Below, one piece after another: positions 22,555 through 33,794 of a stretch of DNA of 64,000 nucleotides (positions are counted from its first letter, which is position 1; every line of letters starts with the position of its first letter). The notes beneath the pieces were generated by a model that was not told where the DNA came from, made no database searches, and worked only from the letters and a program-made list of their open reading frames with translations. A program made the position numbers and the translations under genes. The stretch covers positions 43,811,988 through 43,875,987 of the forward strand of contig CM073897.1 of the NCBI GenBank assembly GCA_037176705.1, given 5' to 3'. The stretch comes from Molossus alvarezi (taxonomy: Eukaryota > Chordata > Mammalia > Chiroptera > Molossidae).

Positions 22555-22739
22555 CTGTTTGGAAACAAGTCAGGACAAAATGAAAGAAGATAAAAGTGTT
22601 CCATATATATTATACCTGAAAAAATAAGAAGGGACCCATGGGCTATGGCTACAGTGCTTGGTAGGATTACTAGTGATTGTCCTGGTAGTAGTACCTGAGC
22701 ACAGCATACTTCTTCCAGGCTTGTAAAAGATCTCAGAAA

Positions 22740-22985
22740 CTATGTTTATTTAATTTATTTAAAGGTATTAAGCATCTATTTTGTCAAGCATGGAGTTGGG
22801 CATTAAAATCATCTCATCTTTAAAATAACTGCAATGTAGCTATTAACAGGTCCATTTTATTGTTGAAGAAATTAAGGCTTAAAGAGACGAGTCTTGCCCA
22901 AAGTCATGGAGCAGTGAGTAGAAGAATTAAGATTCAAGAGCATCTGGTTTCAAAGCCTGTACTCACTCCACTACCTCTCCACCCC
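22740..22985 (-). repeat. MIR SINE relic in the last ACER3 intron
   Basis: TCCATTTTATTGTTGAAGAAATTAAGGCTTAAAGAGACGAG with CCCAAAGTCATGGAGC matches antisense MIR. It occupies much of the 516-bp intron. Confidence 0.7.
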
Positions 22986-23026
22986 ACCCACTTCTTCTGC
23001 CTCTATCCCATCTTCCCAAAATTCCA

Positions 23027-23050
23027 ACACACACACACACACACACACAT
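23027..23050 (+). repeat. (CA)n microsatellite beside an ACER3 donor site
   Basis: A run of (AC) dinucleotides 20-40 nt inside the intron from the donor of the 46-nt exon. CA-rich intronic elements are known hnRNP L sites in other genes. Confidence 0.8.
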
Positions 23051-23070
23051 CCCTTATGAAGTGGACTTAC

Positions 23071-23116
23071 CTTCACTTTTGGCCTTGATCTCAGGTAAAG
23101 TGTTCTTGTATATATA
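23071..23116 (-). CDS. ACER3: ACER3 penultimate coding exon
   Basis: This 46-nt micro-exon has the acceptor TTTCTTTCAG and the donor GTGAAG|GTAAGT. With the preceding split codon it encodes SIYTRTLYLRSRPKVK, matching the start of the last transmembrane helix and the following basic loop of ACER3. Human has SLYTRTLYLRY in my memory, so Leu-to-Ile and Tyr-to-Ser are candidate lineage changes. It ends in phase 0, as the last exon requires. A CA-dinucleotide repeat (23029-23050) lies 20-40 nt past the donor inside the 516-bp intron. Confidence 0.96.
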
Positions 23117-23763
23117 CTGAAAGAAAAGGGGAGGAAAGAAAGCTCTTCAGACTGATTTTTAATCCATGCAAACTGCATACTGACAGATTTAACCACAGTA
23201 CCTATGTATATATAAAGAACAAGCAACACTGGTATATCTTTTGTTCTTTTAGCAATCTTTTTGGGTTTTTTTTGGGGGGGGTGCGGTTTGAGCACCTACT
23301 CTGGGCTGAGCACTTAGCAAGATGCTAAGGGAGAGAGAGAAAAGACCAACTCTGATTGTGACCTCAGGATGTTTGCAGCTTAGTAGGAAGCATTTCTTTC
23401 TCTTTTTTTTGGAGGGGAGGGGTTAAAATATTTATTCATCTTTTGATTGTTCTTAACCATTTCAAAAGGTAAAAATTATTCTTACCTTCCAGAATGTACA
23501 AAAATAGGCTGTGAACAGGATGTGGCCATGCACTATAGTTTGCTGATTCCTGCTATACAAAGATCATTTACCACACCCAGTTATATCTAAGTATGATTTC
23601 TGCCATTTCACGTTTCCACATCTCAGCAGACCAGCCTTGATGTGCGGCCTGAAAACCCCATCTTCTCTTCGATGACAAGTTTCTCTGACTTGGAGGAAGA
23701 GTTGGGGGAGACCTAACTTCCTTTAGAAGTTAAATTGTGAGACCAAATTGGTCACTGTTTGGT
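23117..23763. other. Intronic sequence with old repeat relics
   Basis: GAGCACCTACTCTGGGCTGAGCAC (23290) resembles an old L2/MIR-type relic, and GTTTGCTGATTCCTGCTAT (23540) an old DNA-transposon relic. Also present is GTTTTTTTTGGGGGGGGTG (23265-23283). Confidence 0.35.
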
Positions 23764-24236
23764 AGAATATTTAATTAATTTTTTAAAAAACGTATCTTTT
23801 AAAAAAAGCAAACGTATCTTTACTGTTGACTGTATTACAGATGTCCCTCTCCCCCCCACCCCACTGATCCCCTCCTCCTCAATCTTGCCCCCTACTCCTT
23901 TCCCCACACTACTGTCTGTGTCTACTGGTTACGCATATATGCATATATAAGTTCTTGGGTTTCTCTCTTCCCGCGCCACCTCTCCCCTTCCCTTTGAGGT
24001 TCATAGGTCTAACAACCAATTTGTACTTCCTAATCCCTTCATCTTTTTCACCCAATTCCCCTCCCATCTGGCAACCAACAAACACTTCTCTGTATTTATG
24101 AGTCTGTTTCGGTTCTGCATGTTCATTTTGTTTGTAAATTCAATTGTTAATAGATATGTATTTATTGTCATTTTAATGTTCATAATTTTTATCTTCTTCA
24201 AGAAGACCTGTCAACATTTCATATAAAACTGGTTTG

Positions 24237-24474
24237 AGCCCTGGCCAGTTTGGCTCAGCGGTTAGAGCGTCGGCCTGCGGTCCGGAGAGACCAGGGTTCG
24301 GTTCCGGCTAAGGGCACGTACTTTGGTTGCAGTTTGTCCCCGGCCCTGGTTGGTCGTGCGGGTGGCAGCCACTCGATGTGTCCCTTCACGTCGATGTTTC
24401 TCTCTCTCTCTCCCTTCCTCTCTCTCCCTCCCACTCTATCTGTACAAAAAATGGAAAAATGTCCTCGGGTGAGG

Positions 24475-24526
<52 letters not shown>
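24237..24526 (+). mobile_element. VES SINE, type A, with ~48-nt poly(A) tail (young)
   Basis: Near-consensus copy inserted in HAL1, flanked by AACTGGTTTGA on both sides. The uninterrupted A tail (about 24479-24526) is the longest in the window, which points to a recent insertion. Confidence 0.95.
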
Positions 24527-24529
<3 letters not shown>

Positions 24530-24671
24530 GGTTTGATGGTGATGAACTCCTTTAGCTTTTTCTTATCTGGGAAACTTTTTATCTGGCCACCAATTCTAAA
24601 TATAGCTTTGCAGGATAAAGTAATCTTGGTTCTAAGTCCTTGCTTTTCATCACTTTAAATATTTCTTGCCG

Positions 24672-24909
24672 CCCGGGCCGGTTTGGCTCAGCGGTTAGAG
24701 CGTTGGCCTGCGGTCTGGAGAGACCCGGGTTCGGTTTCCGCTAAGGGCACGTACCTCGGTTACAGTTTGTCCCCGGCCCTGGTTGGGTTATGTGGGTGGT
24801 GACCACTCGGTGTGTCCCTTTCGCGTCGATGCTTCTCTCTTTCTCTCTCTCTCCCTCCCTCCCACTCTATCTGAACAGAATATCGAAAAATGTCCTCGGG
24901 TGAGGATAA

Positions 24910-24944
<35 letters not shown>

Positions 24945-24953
24945 ACAAACAAA
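24672..24953 (+). mobile_element. VES SINE, type A, (AAAT)n tail
   Basis: Head GCCCGGGCCGGTTTGGCTC, tail of AAATA repeats. Target duplication ATTTCTTGCC/ATCTCTTGCC inside the HAL1 ORF1 remnant. Confidence 0.93.
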
Positions 24954-26154
24954 CATCTCTTGCCAATCCCTGCTGGCCTGCAACGTTTCTTTTCAGAAAT
25001 CGGCTGACAGCCCTATGGGAGCTCCATTGTAGGTAACTAACTGCTTTTCTCTTGCTGCTTTTAAGATTTTTCTTTGTCTTTAACCTTTGGCATTTTGATG
25101 ATAAAGTGTCTTGATGTGGACTTCTTTGGGTTCATCTTGTTTGGGACTCTCTGTGCTTCCTGGACTTGTATGTCTGTCTCCTTCACCAAGATAGGGAAGT
25201 TTTCTGTCATTATTTTTTCAAATAGGTCTCCAATTTCTTTCCCTCTCTCTTCTCCTTCTGGTATTCCCATGACGCAAATGTTGGCATGCTTGAAGTTGTC
25301 CCACAGGCTCCTTACACTATCCTCATTTTTTTGGATTCTTTTTCTTTTTGCTGTTCTGACTGGGTGTTTTTTGCTTTCTTATATTCCAAAATGATGGTTT
25401 GCTTCCTGGTTTCCACTACTCTACTACTGATTCCCTGTAAATTATTCTTTATTTCAGTTAGTGCATCTTTCATTTCTGACTGGTCCTTTATTATGCTCCT
25501 GAGGCCCTCACTAAGTTCACTGAGTGTCCTTATAAGCAGTGTTTTGAACTCTGCATCTGTTAGATTGCTTATCAATCCATTTCATTCAGTTCTTTTCCGG
25601 GAGTTTCTTTCTGTTCTTTCATTTAGGACATGTTTCTTTGCCTCCTCATTTTGGCTGCCTCCCTGTGCTTGTTTCTGTGTATTAGGTAGAGTTGCTATGT
25701 CTCCTAGGCTTCCTAGGGTGGTCTCTTGTAGTAGGTGTCATGTAGGGTCCAGTGGAACAGCCTCCCTGATCACCCAGTGGGGCCCTTGAGGTGCACCCCT
25801 AGGGTGGACTTTACACCCTTCTGTTGTATCTGAGTCTTGATAGCTGTTAGCACATCAATGGGAGGGTTCTACTCAGGCTGTTCAGCTGCAAGGACTGGCT
25901 GTGCCCACTAACCACCAGCCTCTGACTACCTTGGATGATCAGCTGTGCATGGGCCCACCACACAGAGCAAGACTTACTCCAGCAATGCTCTGGTACCTCC
26001 TGAGTCCATTCCTTGAAAGTGTCACTTGTGGAAGTGGTTGGATAGTGGTGCTTCAATGCAGTCTGAAGCTGTCCCCCAAGTGTGCTTACTCGGGGACAAG
26101 GTCAGCCACTGCATGTGTTCTACCCAGGGCCACTAGGCATAAGCTACACAGTGA

Positions 26155-26256
26155 TCTGCCAATAGCTGCTTCTAGTGCTGGGCTTGGAGGTGCCCAGGTG
26201 AAACCAAGCTGTGAACCAAGGCTGGCTGCTTCTAGTGCTGGGTCTGGGGCCACTTA
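26155..26256 (-). repeat. Tandem-like units in the HAL1 5'UTR
   Basis: GCTGCTTCTAGTGCTGGG recurs at about 26164 and 26226, 62 bp apart, each followed by similar GC-rich text. This recalls the 5'UTR tandem monomers known in some L1 families. Confidence 0.6.
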
Positions 26257-27927
26257 GCAAGAGGTATGGAGCTTGCTGTGGCCAGATGCTACTTGTTTGA
26301 GAGAATTTAGGAAAATCTGAAGCAGGAGCCTAAACAAGCCAATCCTATGGTAAAGCCAGTAGAAAAAGCTTGGATGGGTCTGAAAGTTGGGTGGGGCAGG
26401 ACCTCAGGAAATCACCAGGGCAAGGTAAACAGTGTGAGCCAGGTTGCTGGAGTCCCAGATATGGGGGCTGTCTGCCGCCCCAAGGAAGGGCTCACCAAAG
26501 AATCAATGGCCTCTGACAGCAAGTCTGTCCAGGGAAAGCTGCCCCTCCAGATCTCAAGCCGATGCCAAACAACTCAGTTCTTCCCTGTATGTCTCTGGTG
26601 CTTTTCAAGCTGCTTTCCCTCTGTGCTGGAGCTCAGAGGGAGTGGAACCGAGTAAGTCCATGCTTGGGCACTTTAAGAGGAGCTGCCTGGGGCTCCAGAA
26701 GCCTCGGCCTTCCTCAGCCTCAGTTCCCGCTGGATTTTACAGTCAGAAGTTATGGGGACTTCTCTTCTTGGCACTGAAACCCTGAGCTGGGCGCCTGGTG
26801 TGGGATGGAACCCTTGCTCCCCAGGGAGGACCTTCACAGCTGAGGTATCCCTCCTGATTTTTATCTGCGATATGTGGGTGTGGAACCAGTCCGTCTGAAC
26901 CTCCACACCTCCTTCCCACCTATCAGTCTTGATGTGGCTTGTTCTTTAATTTCATAGTTGTAGGACTTCCATTCACCTTGGTTTCAGGCGGTTCTGAAGG
27001 CTGTTTGTTCTGTAGTTTAGTTGTAATTTTGATGTGGTTATGGGAGGAGGGGAGTACCATGTTTATCTACGCTGACACCTTGACTGGAAGTCCAGAATAT
27101 TTAATTAATTTTATTAATTTATTTTTGTTACAGACATTTCTCCTTTTTCACCCATTGACACCCTCCTCCCAATCCAGCCCTCCCGCCACAGCGTTGTTGT
27201 CTATGTCCACTGGTTATGCAAATATGCATGTAAATTTTTTGGCTTATATCTTCTCTCCCCCCAGCACTTCTCCTCTGAGGACTGTCAATTTGTACCCTAT
27301 TTCTATGTCTCTGGGTCTATTTTGTTCACCAGCTTATTTTGTTCATTATATTCCACAAATAAGTTAGATCATGTAATATGTCTTTCTCTGAGTGGCTTAT
27401 TTCACTTAGCATAATATCTCCAGGCCCCTCTATGTGAACTCAAAGGATGAGAGACTCTATTTGACAGCTGCATATTATTCCATTTTGTATATGTACCACA
27501 GCTTTTTTATCCACTCATTTATTGATGGGCACTTGAGCTTTGATCAGATCTTAGCAATTATAAATTAGTGCTGCTATGAACATAAGGGTACATATATTCT
27601 TTCTAAATGGTGTTTCAGGCTTCTTAGGATATATTCTGAGAAGTGGGATCACTGGGTCAAATGGCAGTTCAATTTTTAATTTTCTGAGGAAACACCACAT
27701 TATTTTCCATAGTGGCAGCACCAGTCTGCATTCCCACCAGCAGGTACTAGAGTCCCCTTTTTTCCACACCCTCGCCAGCACTTGTTTCATGATTTGTTGA
27801 TGGCAGCCATTCTGACAGGTGTGAGGTTATGCCTCATAATTATTTTCATTTGCATCTCTCTCTGATCATTATTGATATTCAGCATTTTTTCATATGTCTC
27901 ATGGCCATTTATATGTTCTTTTTATTT

Positions 27928-28173
27928 ATTTTTTATTATTTTATCCTCATCTGAGGACATTTTTCCATTTTTTGTTCAGAGTGGGAGGGAGAGAGAGGAA
28001 GAGAGACAGAGAAACAGCGACGTGAAAGGGACACATCGAGTGGCTGCCACCCACACGACCAACCAGGGCCGGGGACAAACTGCAACCGAGGTACGTGCCC
28101 TTAGCGGGAACTGAACCCGGGTCTCTCAGGACCGCAGGCCGACGCTCTAACCGCTGAGCCAAACCGGCTAGGG
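27928..28173 (-). mobile_element. VES SINE, type A
   Basis: Inserted in L1 ORF2 sequence, head GCCCTAGCCGGTTTGGCTC on the minus strand. TGTTCTTTTT-like text occurs on both sides. Confidence 0.92.
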
Positions 28174-28179
28174 CTGTTC

Positions 28180-28434
28180 TTTTTTTTTTTAATTTTTTTT
28201 TTTTAATCCTCACCCGAGGACATTTTTTTTCTTTTTTTCTGTTTCTGTTCAGATAGACAAGGAGGGAGGGAGGGAGAGAGAGAAACATCGATGTGAAAGG
28301 GACATATCAAGTGGCTGCAACCTGCACAACCGGGGACAAACTGCAACTGAGGTACACGCCCTTAGCGGGAACCGAACCCAGGTCTCTCTGGACCACAGGC
28401 TGACGCTCTAACTGTTGAGCCAAACCGGCCAGGG
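28180..28434 (-). mobile_element. VES SINE, type A
   Basis: Second copy directly next to the previous one and in the same orientation. The L1 sequence resumes after it with ATGTATGTCCTTTTTGG, so both landed at nearly the same L1 target. Confidence 0.92.
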
Positions 28435-29049
28435 CATGTATGTCCTTTTTGGAGAGGTGTCTATTTAGGTCCTCGGGCAATTTTTTAATTGAGTTGTCTT
28501 CCTTTTGTTAAGCTGTATGAGTACTCTATATATTTTGGAAATTAACCCCTTATCTGATGTATCATGGGCAACTATGCTCTCCCATATAGTGGGTTTCCTT
28601 TCCATTTTGATACTTGTTTCTTTTGCTGTGCAGAAGCTTTTTAATTTGATGTAGTCCCATGTATTAATTTTTTCCTTTGTTTCTCTTGTCTTAGGCATTG
28701 TATCAGTGAAGATTCTGCTTCATGTGATGTCTAAAATTCTGTTGCCTACATTTTTTTCTAGGATTTTTATGGATTCACAAGTCACATTTAAGTCTTTTAT
28801 CCATTTTGAGTTTATTCTTGCATATGGTGTAAATTAGTGGTATGGTTTCATTTTTTTTTTTGCATGTAGCTGTCCAGTTTTCCCAGCACCATTTATTAAA
28901 GAAGCTGTCTTGACTCCACTGTATGCTCTTGCCACCTTCGTCAAATATTACTTGAGCATAATGACTTGGGTGAATTTCTGGATTCTCTGTTCTGTTCCAT
29001 TAATCTATACGTATGCCTGTTCTTGTGCCAGTACCATGCTGTTTTTTTT

Positions 29050-29311
29050 TTGTATCCTCACCCGAGGATATTTTTCCATTTTTTGTACAGATAGAGTGGG
29101 AGGGAGAGAGAGAGGAAGGGAGGGAGAGAGAGGAAGGGAGAGAGAGAGAGAAACATCGATGTGAAGGGACACATCGAGTGGCTGCCACCCGCACGACCAA
29201 CCAGGGCCGGGGACAAACTGCAACCGAAGTACGTGCCCTTAGCGGGAACCGAACCCGGGTCTCTCCGGACCGCAGGCCGACGCTCTAACCGCTGAGCCAA
29301 ACTGGCCAGGG
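29050..29311 (-). mobile_element. VES SINE, type A (young)
   Basis: Near-consensus, bracketed by CAGTACCATGCTGTTTT on both sides. L1 ORF2 continues across it. Confidence 0.95.
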
Positions 29312-29990
29312 CAGTACCATGCTGTTTTGATTACAATGGCTTTGTAGTATAGCCTGATACCCAGTATTGTGATCCTTCCTACTTTGTTCTTCTTTTTCAA
29401 GATTGCTGTGGTTATTCAGGGTCTTTTTTAGTTTCATATAAACTTTTGGAATATTTGTCTGTTTCTTGGTGAGTCTGGCTAAGGGTCCATCAATCTTGTT
29501 TGTCTTTTCAAAGGACCAGCTCTTTGTTTCACTGATCTTTTGAATTATTTTTTTAGTCTCTATGTTGTTTATTTCTGCTCTGACCTTTACTATTTCTTTC
29601 CTTCCACTTATTTTGGGTTTTCCTTTTTGTCTACTTTCTAGTTCTTTAAGTTGTAGGGTTAGATAGTCAATTAGAAATTTTTCTTGTTTCTTGAGGTAGG
29701 CCTGTAGTGCTATGAACTTCCCTCTCAGGACTGCTTTCACTGCGTCCCATAGATTTTGTGTTGTGTGTTCTTTTTCATTGGTTTCAAGGAAGTTTTAAAT
29801 TTCTTCCTTGATCTCCTTGGTAACCCATTCATTGTTTGACAACATGCTGTTTAGCCTCCATGTGTTTCAATGTTTTTGAGTGTTTTATTGTAATTGATTT
29901 TTAGTTTCATGCCATTGTCATCTGAGATGCTTGATATGATTTCAATCTTCTTGAACTTGTAGAGATTTAGCTTGTGCCCTAACATGTGGT

Positions 29991-30545
29991 CTATATTTGA
30001 GAATGTCCCATGTGCACTTGAGAAAATGTGAATTCTGCAGTTTTGGTGTGTAATTGTTTGTAGATATCTATTAAATCCATCTGATCCAGTGCATCATTAA
30101 GAGTCTCTGTTTCCTTGCTAATTTTTTGTCTAGAGGATCTATCCAATGATGTCAGCGGGATGTTGAAGTCCCCTGCTATGACTGTATTGCTGTTGATTTC
30201 TCCTTTGAAGTCCTTCAGGAGTTTTTTAAATGCATTTTGTGCTCCTATATTGGGTGCATATATATTTACCAAGGTCATATCTTCCTGTTGGATAGATCTT
30301 TGCAATATTATGTAGTGGCCTTCTTTGTCTCTAGTTATGGCCTTCATTTTGAAGTCTAATTTATCAGATATAAGTATTGCTACCCCAGCTTTTTTTCCTT
30401 TCCATTTGCTTGGAAGATTTTTTTCCATCCCTTCACTTTCAACCTATGTGAGTCTTTTGTTGTGCAGTGGGTCTCTTGTAAATAACATATATATGAGTCA
30501 CACACTCTTATCCATTCAGCTACCCTGTGTCCTTTGATCAGAGCA
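29991..30545 (-). pseudogene. L1 ORF2 endonuclease-domain remnant
   Basis: An open stretch of 145 codons (30428-29991) has GKKAGVAILISDKLDFK, NIYAPN and the catalytic GDFNIPLTSLDRSS motif of the APE-type endonuclease. The frame is lost before the conserved SDH region. Confidence 0.88.
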
Positions 30546-30719
30546 TTTAATCAATTTACATTTAAGGTTATTATTGATATGTACTTACTTATTGCCATTT
30601 TTATTATGGTTATGTTTCTCTTCCTATTTCTTCTACTTATTATAGCAGTCCTTTTACCGTTTCTTGTAGTGCTGATTGGGGGCTAATATAGTCCCTTTGC
30701 TTTTTTTTTTGTCTGGGAA

Positions 30720-31590
30720 GTTGTTTATTTCACCTTTTATTTTGAATGATTGCCTTGCTGGATAGTCTTGGATTCAGATCCTTGTTTTTCATGACCTTGA
30801 TTACTTCGTGCCATTCCCTTCTGGCCTGTAGTGTTTCTGTTGAGAAGTCGGCTGAGAGCCTTATGGGGGTTACTTTGCAGGTAAGTTGTTGCTTATCTCT
30901 TGCTGCCTTTAGGATTCTCTCTGTCTTTAATTTTTTGGCATTTTAATTATGATGTGTCTCAGTGTGGGCCTGTTTGGGTTCTTCTTAGTTGGGGCTCTCT
31001 GTGCTTCTTGAACTTATATGCCTTTTCCCTTCACCAAGCTAGGGAAGTTTTTTGTCACTATTTCTTCAAATATATTCTCGAACCCTTGCTCATTTTCTTC
31101 TGGCACTTCAATGATGTGAATGTTGTAACATTTCATATTGTCCCATAGTTCTCTTAAGCTGTCTCCCTGTTTTTTTATTGTTGTTTTTTTTTTTTTTCTT
31201 TTCTTTTTGGTTTTCTGATTGGGTGACTTTTTCTACCCTGTCTTCTAATTCACCGTTCTGGTCCTCGGCTTCCACTTTTCTGCTGGTTATTCCTTCCAAT
31301 GTGTTCTTTATTTCTGCAATGTCATTCTTCATTTCCACTTGGTGGTTTCTCTATCCTTACTCATGTTGTTGAGCTTCCTCATAATTATTATACTGAACTC
31401 TACCTCTGATAACTTGCTTAATTACATTTCAATGATCTCTTCTGTAGAATTCTCTTGTTCTTTCATCTGGGATTTGTTTCTTTGTTTCACCATTTTTGCT
31501 GTCTCAGTGTGTTTTGGAGCCTGCCAAATTTTCCCTGTGGGTGTAGGTGTTCTGTTGACTATGGCTCCCTCTACCGGGTTTGGATGAGTG
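30720..31590 (-). pseudogene. L1 ORF1 remnant
   Basis: The coiled-coil piece MKNDIAEIKNTLEGITS lies at 31338-31270. Downstream text corresponds to the RRM and C-terminal domain, with frame breaks and an insertion-rich (AAG/AAC)n area at about 31170-31200. Confidence 0.8.
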
Positions 31591-32365
31591 TGGGAGGACC
31601 CATGTTAAATACCACTGTCAAGTCTTAACTTTCCTGGGTAGATTTTTCAGGTCAAGCAAAGGTTCAATTATCCTCTAGCTTTTGCCTGCAGGCTATTAGT
31701 CTCAGTTACTTCATAAGCCTCGTGTTGTAACCCTCAGCTGAATGAAAAATCCTTCAGGTGTACAGGGTAAGAGGATTTCCAGTGGACGAGGCCATTGCTT
31801 GCTGCTAGCCTTGAGCTGTTAATTAGCTTCAAGTTGCATTTCTCTTGCCTGGCTGAGTGGTGTTAAACTCCTGAGGGAGGGGCTGTTGTGTCTCCGTGGT
31901 CTCTGGGAAGGGGCTATTTGAGTAAAGTGGCTACTGTCCTATGAGGGTATGATTCAACATAAAACACACAGTGTCCTTCCCAGTTCTCTCTCCTTTGCCA
32001 CAAACCTCCAACTCTCTTCACACAGTTCCAATCCAGTCTGCCCTCCCTCTGCCGGAGCCCAAGGTGAGTGGCTGTAGCTGATGTGGTGCTCTTTTAATCT
32101 CCAATTTCTCAGTGGGAACTGCTCACAGGTAAAACAGCCCTTAGCTGCTGTCCATGGGCTCCCAGTCAGCTCTCTCATAACACTGTAGTTTCTACCAGGC
32201 TCGATTCAGTGTCCTCTTTCTGTCCCTGGTTATACAAGTTTTCTCCAGCTACTTTTCAGTTGGTTTTTCCTGATGATCTGTCTTTATTTTAGTTGTAATT
32301 TCAGTTTGGTCCTGGGAGACGGTCTGTGTAGCTTCCATTCACTTTGCTGCCATTTTTTCTCCCTT

Positions 32366-33595
32366 GCATATGGTCACGTCTCTTCGTGGCTTTTCTTTCC
32401 TTGCACAGGGACACACATGGAGGTGATGATACTTGACAGTGAGAATGGTATAAATGAGGTAAGATGACTGGGCATTTGTCTTTTTCTGAGTTCCTCCATT
32501 ACTCAAATATGCAATTCCCACACACCTTGGGTTATATTTTGCTTTCCAACACTTTGGCTAATCAAACATCCTCACACAATCAGAAAATAGCCATCAAGTC
32601 AAGAAACAGGTATTCACAGGATACAGTCTTCCACAGAGAGTGGAAGAGAGGTTGTGTAGCAAGGGCCTCGGCTACACAGTTCTGGAGGCTGGGAAGTCTA
32701 AGATCAAGGTGCTGGCAGATTTGGTGTCTGGTGAGGGCTCTCTTCCTGGCTTAGAGATGACCATCTTCTTGTATCTGAACATTCACTGTTTGGCTGAGTT
32801 CAGCAGTCCCACTTCTGACTTGGGTGTGGATTTCATAGCCAGTCTTTGAGGCACCCTAAACACGGTCAATGTGGCGCCTCTGTTCTCAACAGAACTGACT
32901 CAGTAGGGAGTATTTCATTCATGCTTAATAGGACTTATACCACCATTGCCAGTTTCATTGTTGAAGATATACAGTAGTAAGGATTAAAGTATAGTATTCT
33001 TAGAATATTTTGAAAATGGTTACATCAGTTCTACAGGATTATAATACAGGTATAAAACAAACAAGAAGGTAACAGCTTTTTTCATAGTATCCTTTAAAAT
33101 GAGTCTCCTCTGAAGATAACAGAGTCTAAAATCAGTGCATACAGAAAAGGGAAAGTTAAATTTACCCCTGAAAAATTCATTAAGTTGTCTATATCATACA
33201 GCATACATAAACAGTACACTATTTAAATGCATTTAAATAGTAATGTACAGTGTATCTTGTGTGCATATGTAAGACATAATTTTATAGTGTGAAAAACTTT
33301 CTCTTTTAAACAAGAGAAAGAAAAGGTGAAGAGTATATATGGCTGAATTTGTGTAATTTAATGTGGCTATAATGCACTGTACCCAAAACCAGAAATGTAA
33401 AGAAGAGCATCAAGTATTATAAAGAATACTCTACTGTCTTAAAATGTAACCCTTCTGACAGTTTTTTAGATGTTAATATCTAAAATAAAGCTGCCAGCTT
33501 CTTTTTTCTTTAGGAAACAATCCTGCACTGGAAGCCCTGGATTCCAACCCTTGCAATGACCTCCACCACTCCCAACTATTTAAGTACCTATAATA
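32366..33595. other. Intronic unique sequence with old repeat relics
   Basis: ACAGTTCTGGAGGCTGGGAAGTC (32676) matches a common old mammalian interspersed repeat. The rest is AT-rich with no exon signal. Confidence 0.4.
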
Positions 33596-33599
33596 GTGG

Positions 33600-33780
33600 G
33601 GTAAGCACTGAACCCAGAGCTTTCCACACATTTCATACTTAAACAACCCCACCAGGTGGGCATTATTATTCCTGTTTTGCCTATGAGAAACAATCTCAGA
33701 AAGGCCAAATATTCCATTCAAGGTGTCACAGCTAGTAAATGCTAGAAATAGGACTTGAATTCAGGTTTTATCTAACTGTT
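33600..33780 (-). repeat. MIR SINE relic
   Basis: Antisense MIR core: TTGCCTATGAGAAACAATCTCAGAAAGG with AAGGTGTCACAGCTAGTAAATGC. Confidence 0.8.
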
Positions 33781-33794
33781 AGCCAATATATTTC

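Larger units (their letters stand above)
24130..25680 (-). pseudogene. HAL1 ORF1 remnant, interrupted
   Basis: Fragments of ORF1 survive in different frames. 25575-25312 encodes the coiled-coil part (ISNLTDAEFKTLLIRTLSEL), and 25270-25061 encodes part of the RRM ([30 protein letters not shown]). Frame breaks lie between them. The C-terminal domain is split by the SINEs at 24237 and 24672. Confidence 0.88.
23783..27093 (-). mobile_element. HAL1 retrotransposon, complete ends, long-5'UTR form
   Basis: The 19-bp direct repeats AGAATATTTAATTAATTTT at 23764-23782 and 27094-27112 flank the element. On the minus strand it reads a 5' end (GACTTCCAGTCAAGGTGTCAG), a long 5'UTR (about 25686-27093), a broken ORF1 (about 24130-25680), then a 3'UTR and tail. 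Two VES SINEs are nested in it. Relative to the copy at 48907 it carries about 580 extra bp of 5'UTR (25686-26262). It was inserted into the T-rich (tail) end of the L1 at 27113. Confidence 0.9.
27400..29760 (-). pseudogene. L1 ORF2 central and C-terminal remnant lacking the RT core
   Basis: 29740-29470 encodes [20 protein letters not shown] through [20 protein letters not shown], the segment that normally precedes the reverse-transcriptase domain. The next residues match the region far beyond the FADD catalytic box ([20 protein letters not shown]). Further C-terminal pieces follow: 28698-28465 ([20 protein letters not shown]) and 27790-27551 (STCWWECRLVLPLWK). The junction is near 29455-29475. 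Confidence 0.85.
27113..32365 (-). mobile_element. L1 retrotransposon, both ends present but reverse-transcriptase core deleted
   Basis: On the minus strand the order is 5'UTR (about 31600-32365), ORF1 remnant (about 30720-31590), endonuclease part of ORF2 (about 29990-30540), then a jump to the ORF2 C-terminal part (27400-29460) and the 3'UTR (27113-27400). Three VES SINEs interrupt it. The 3'UTR (TTGTTACAGACATTTCTCC… CACTGGTTATGCA) is related to the HAL1 3'UTR in this genome. Confidence 0.87.

Noticed and set aside
25847..26906. Several 70-118 codon frames on both strands
   Set aside because: They lie in the GC-rich HAL1 5'UTR and are not conserved with the second full-length copy.
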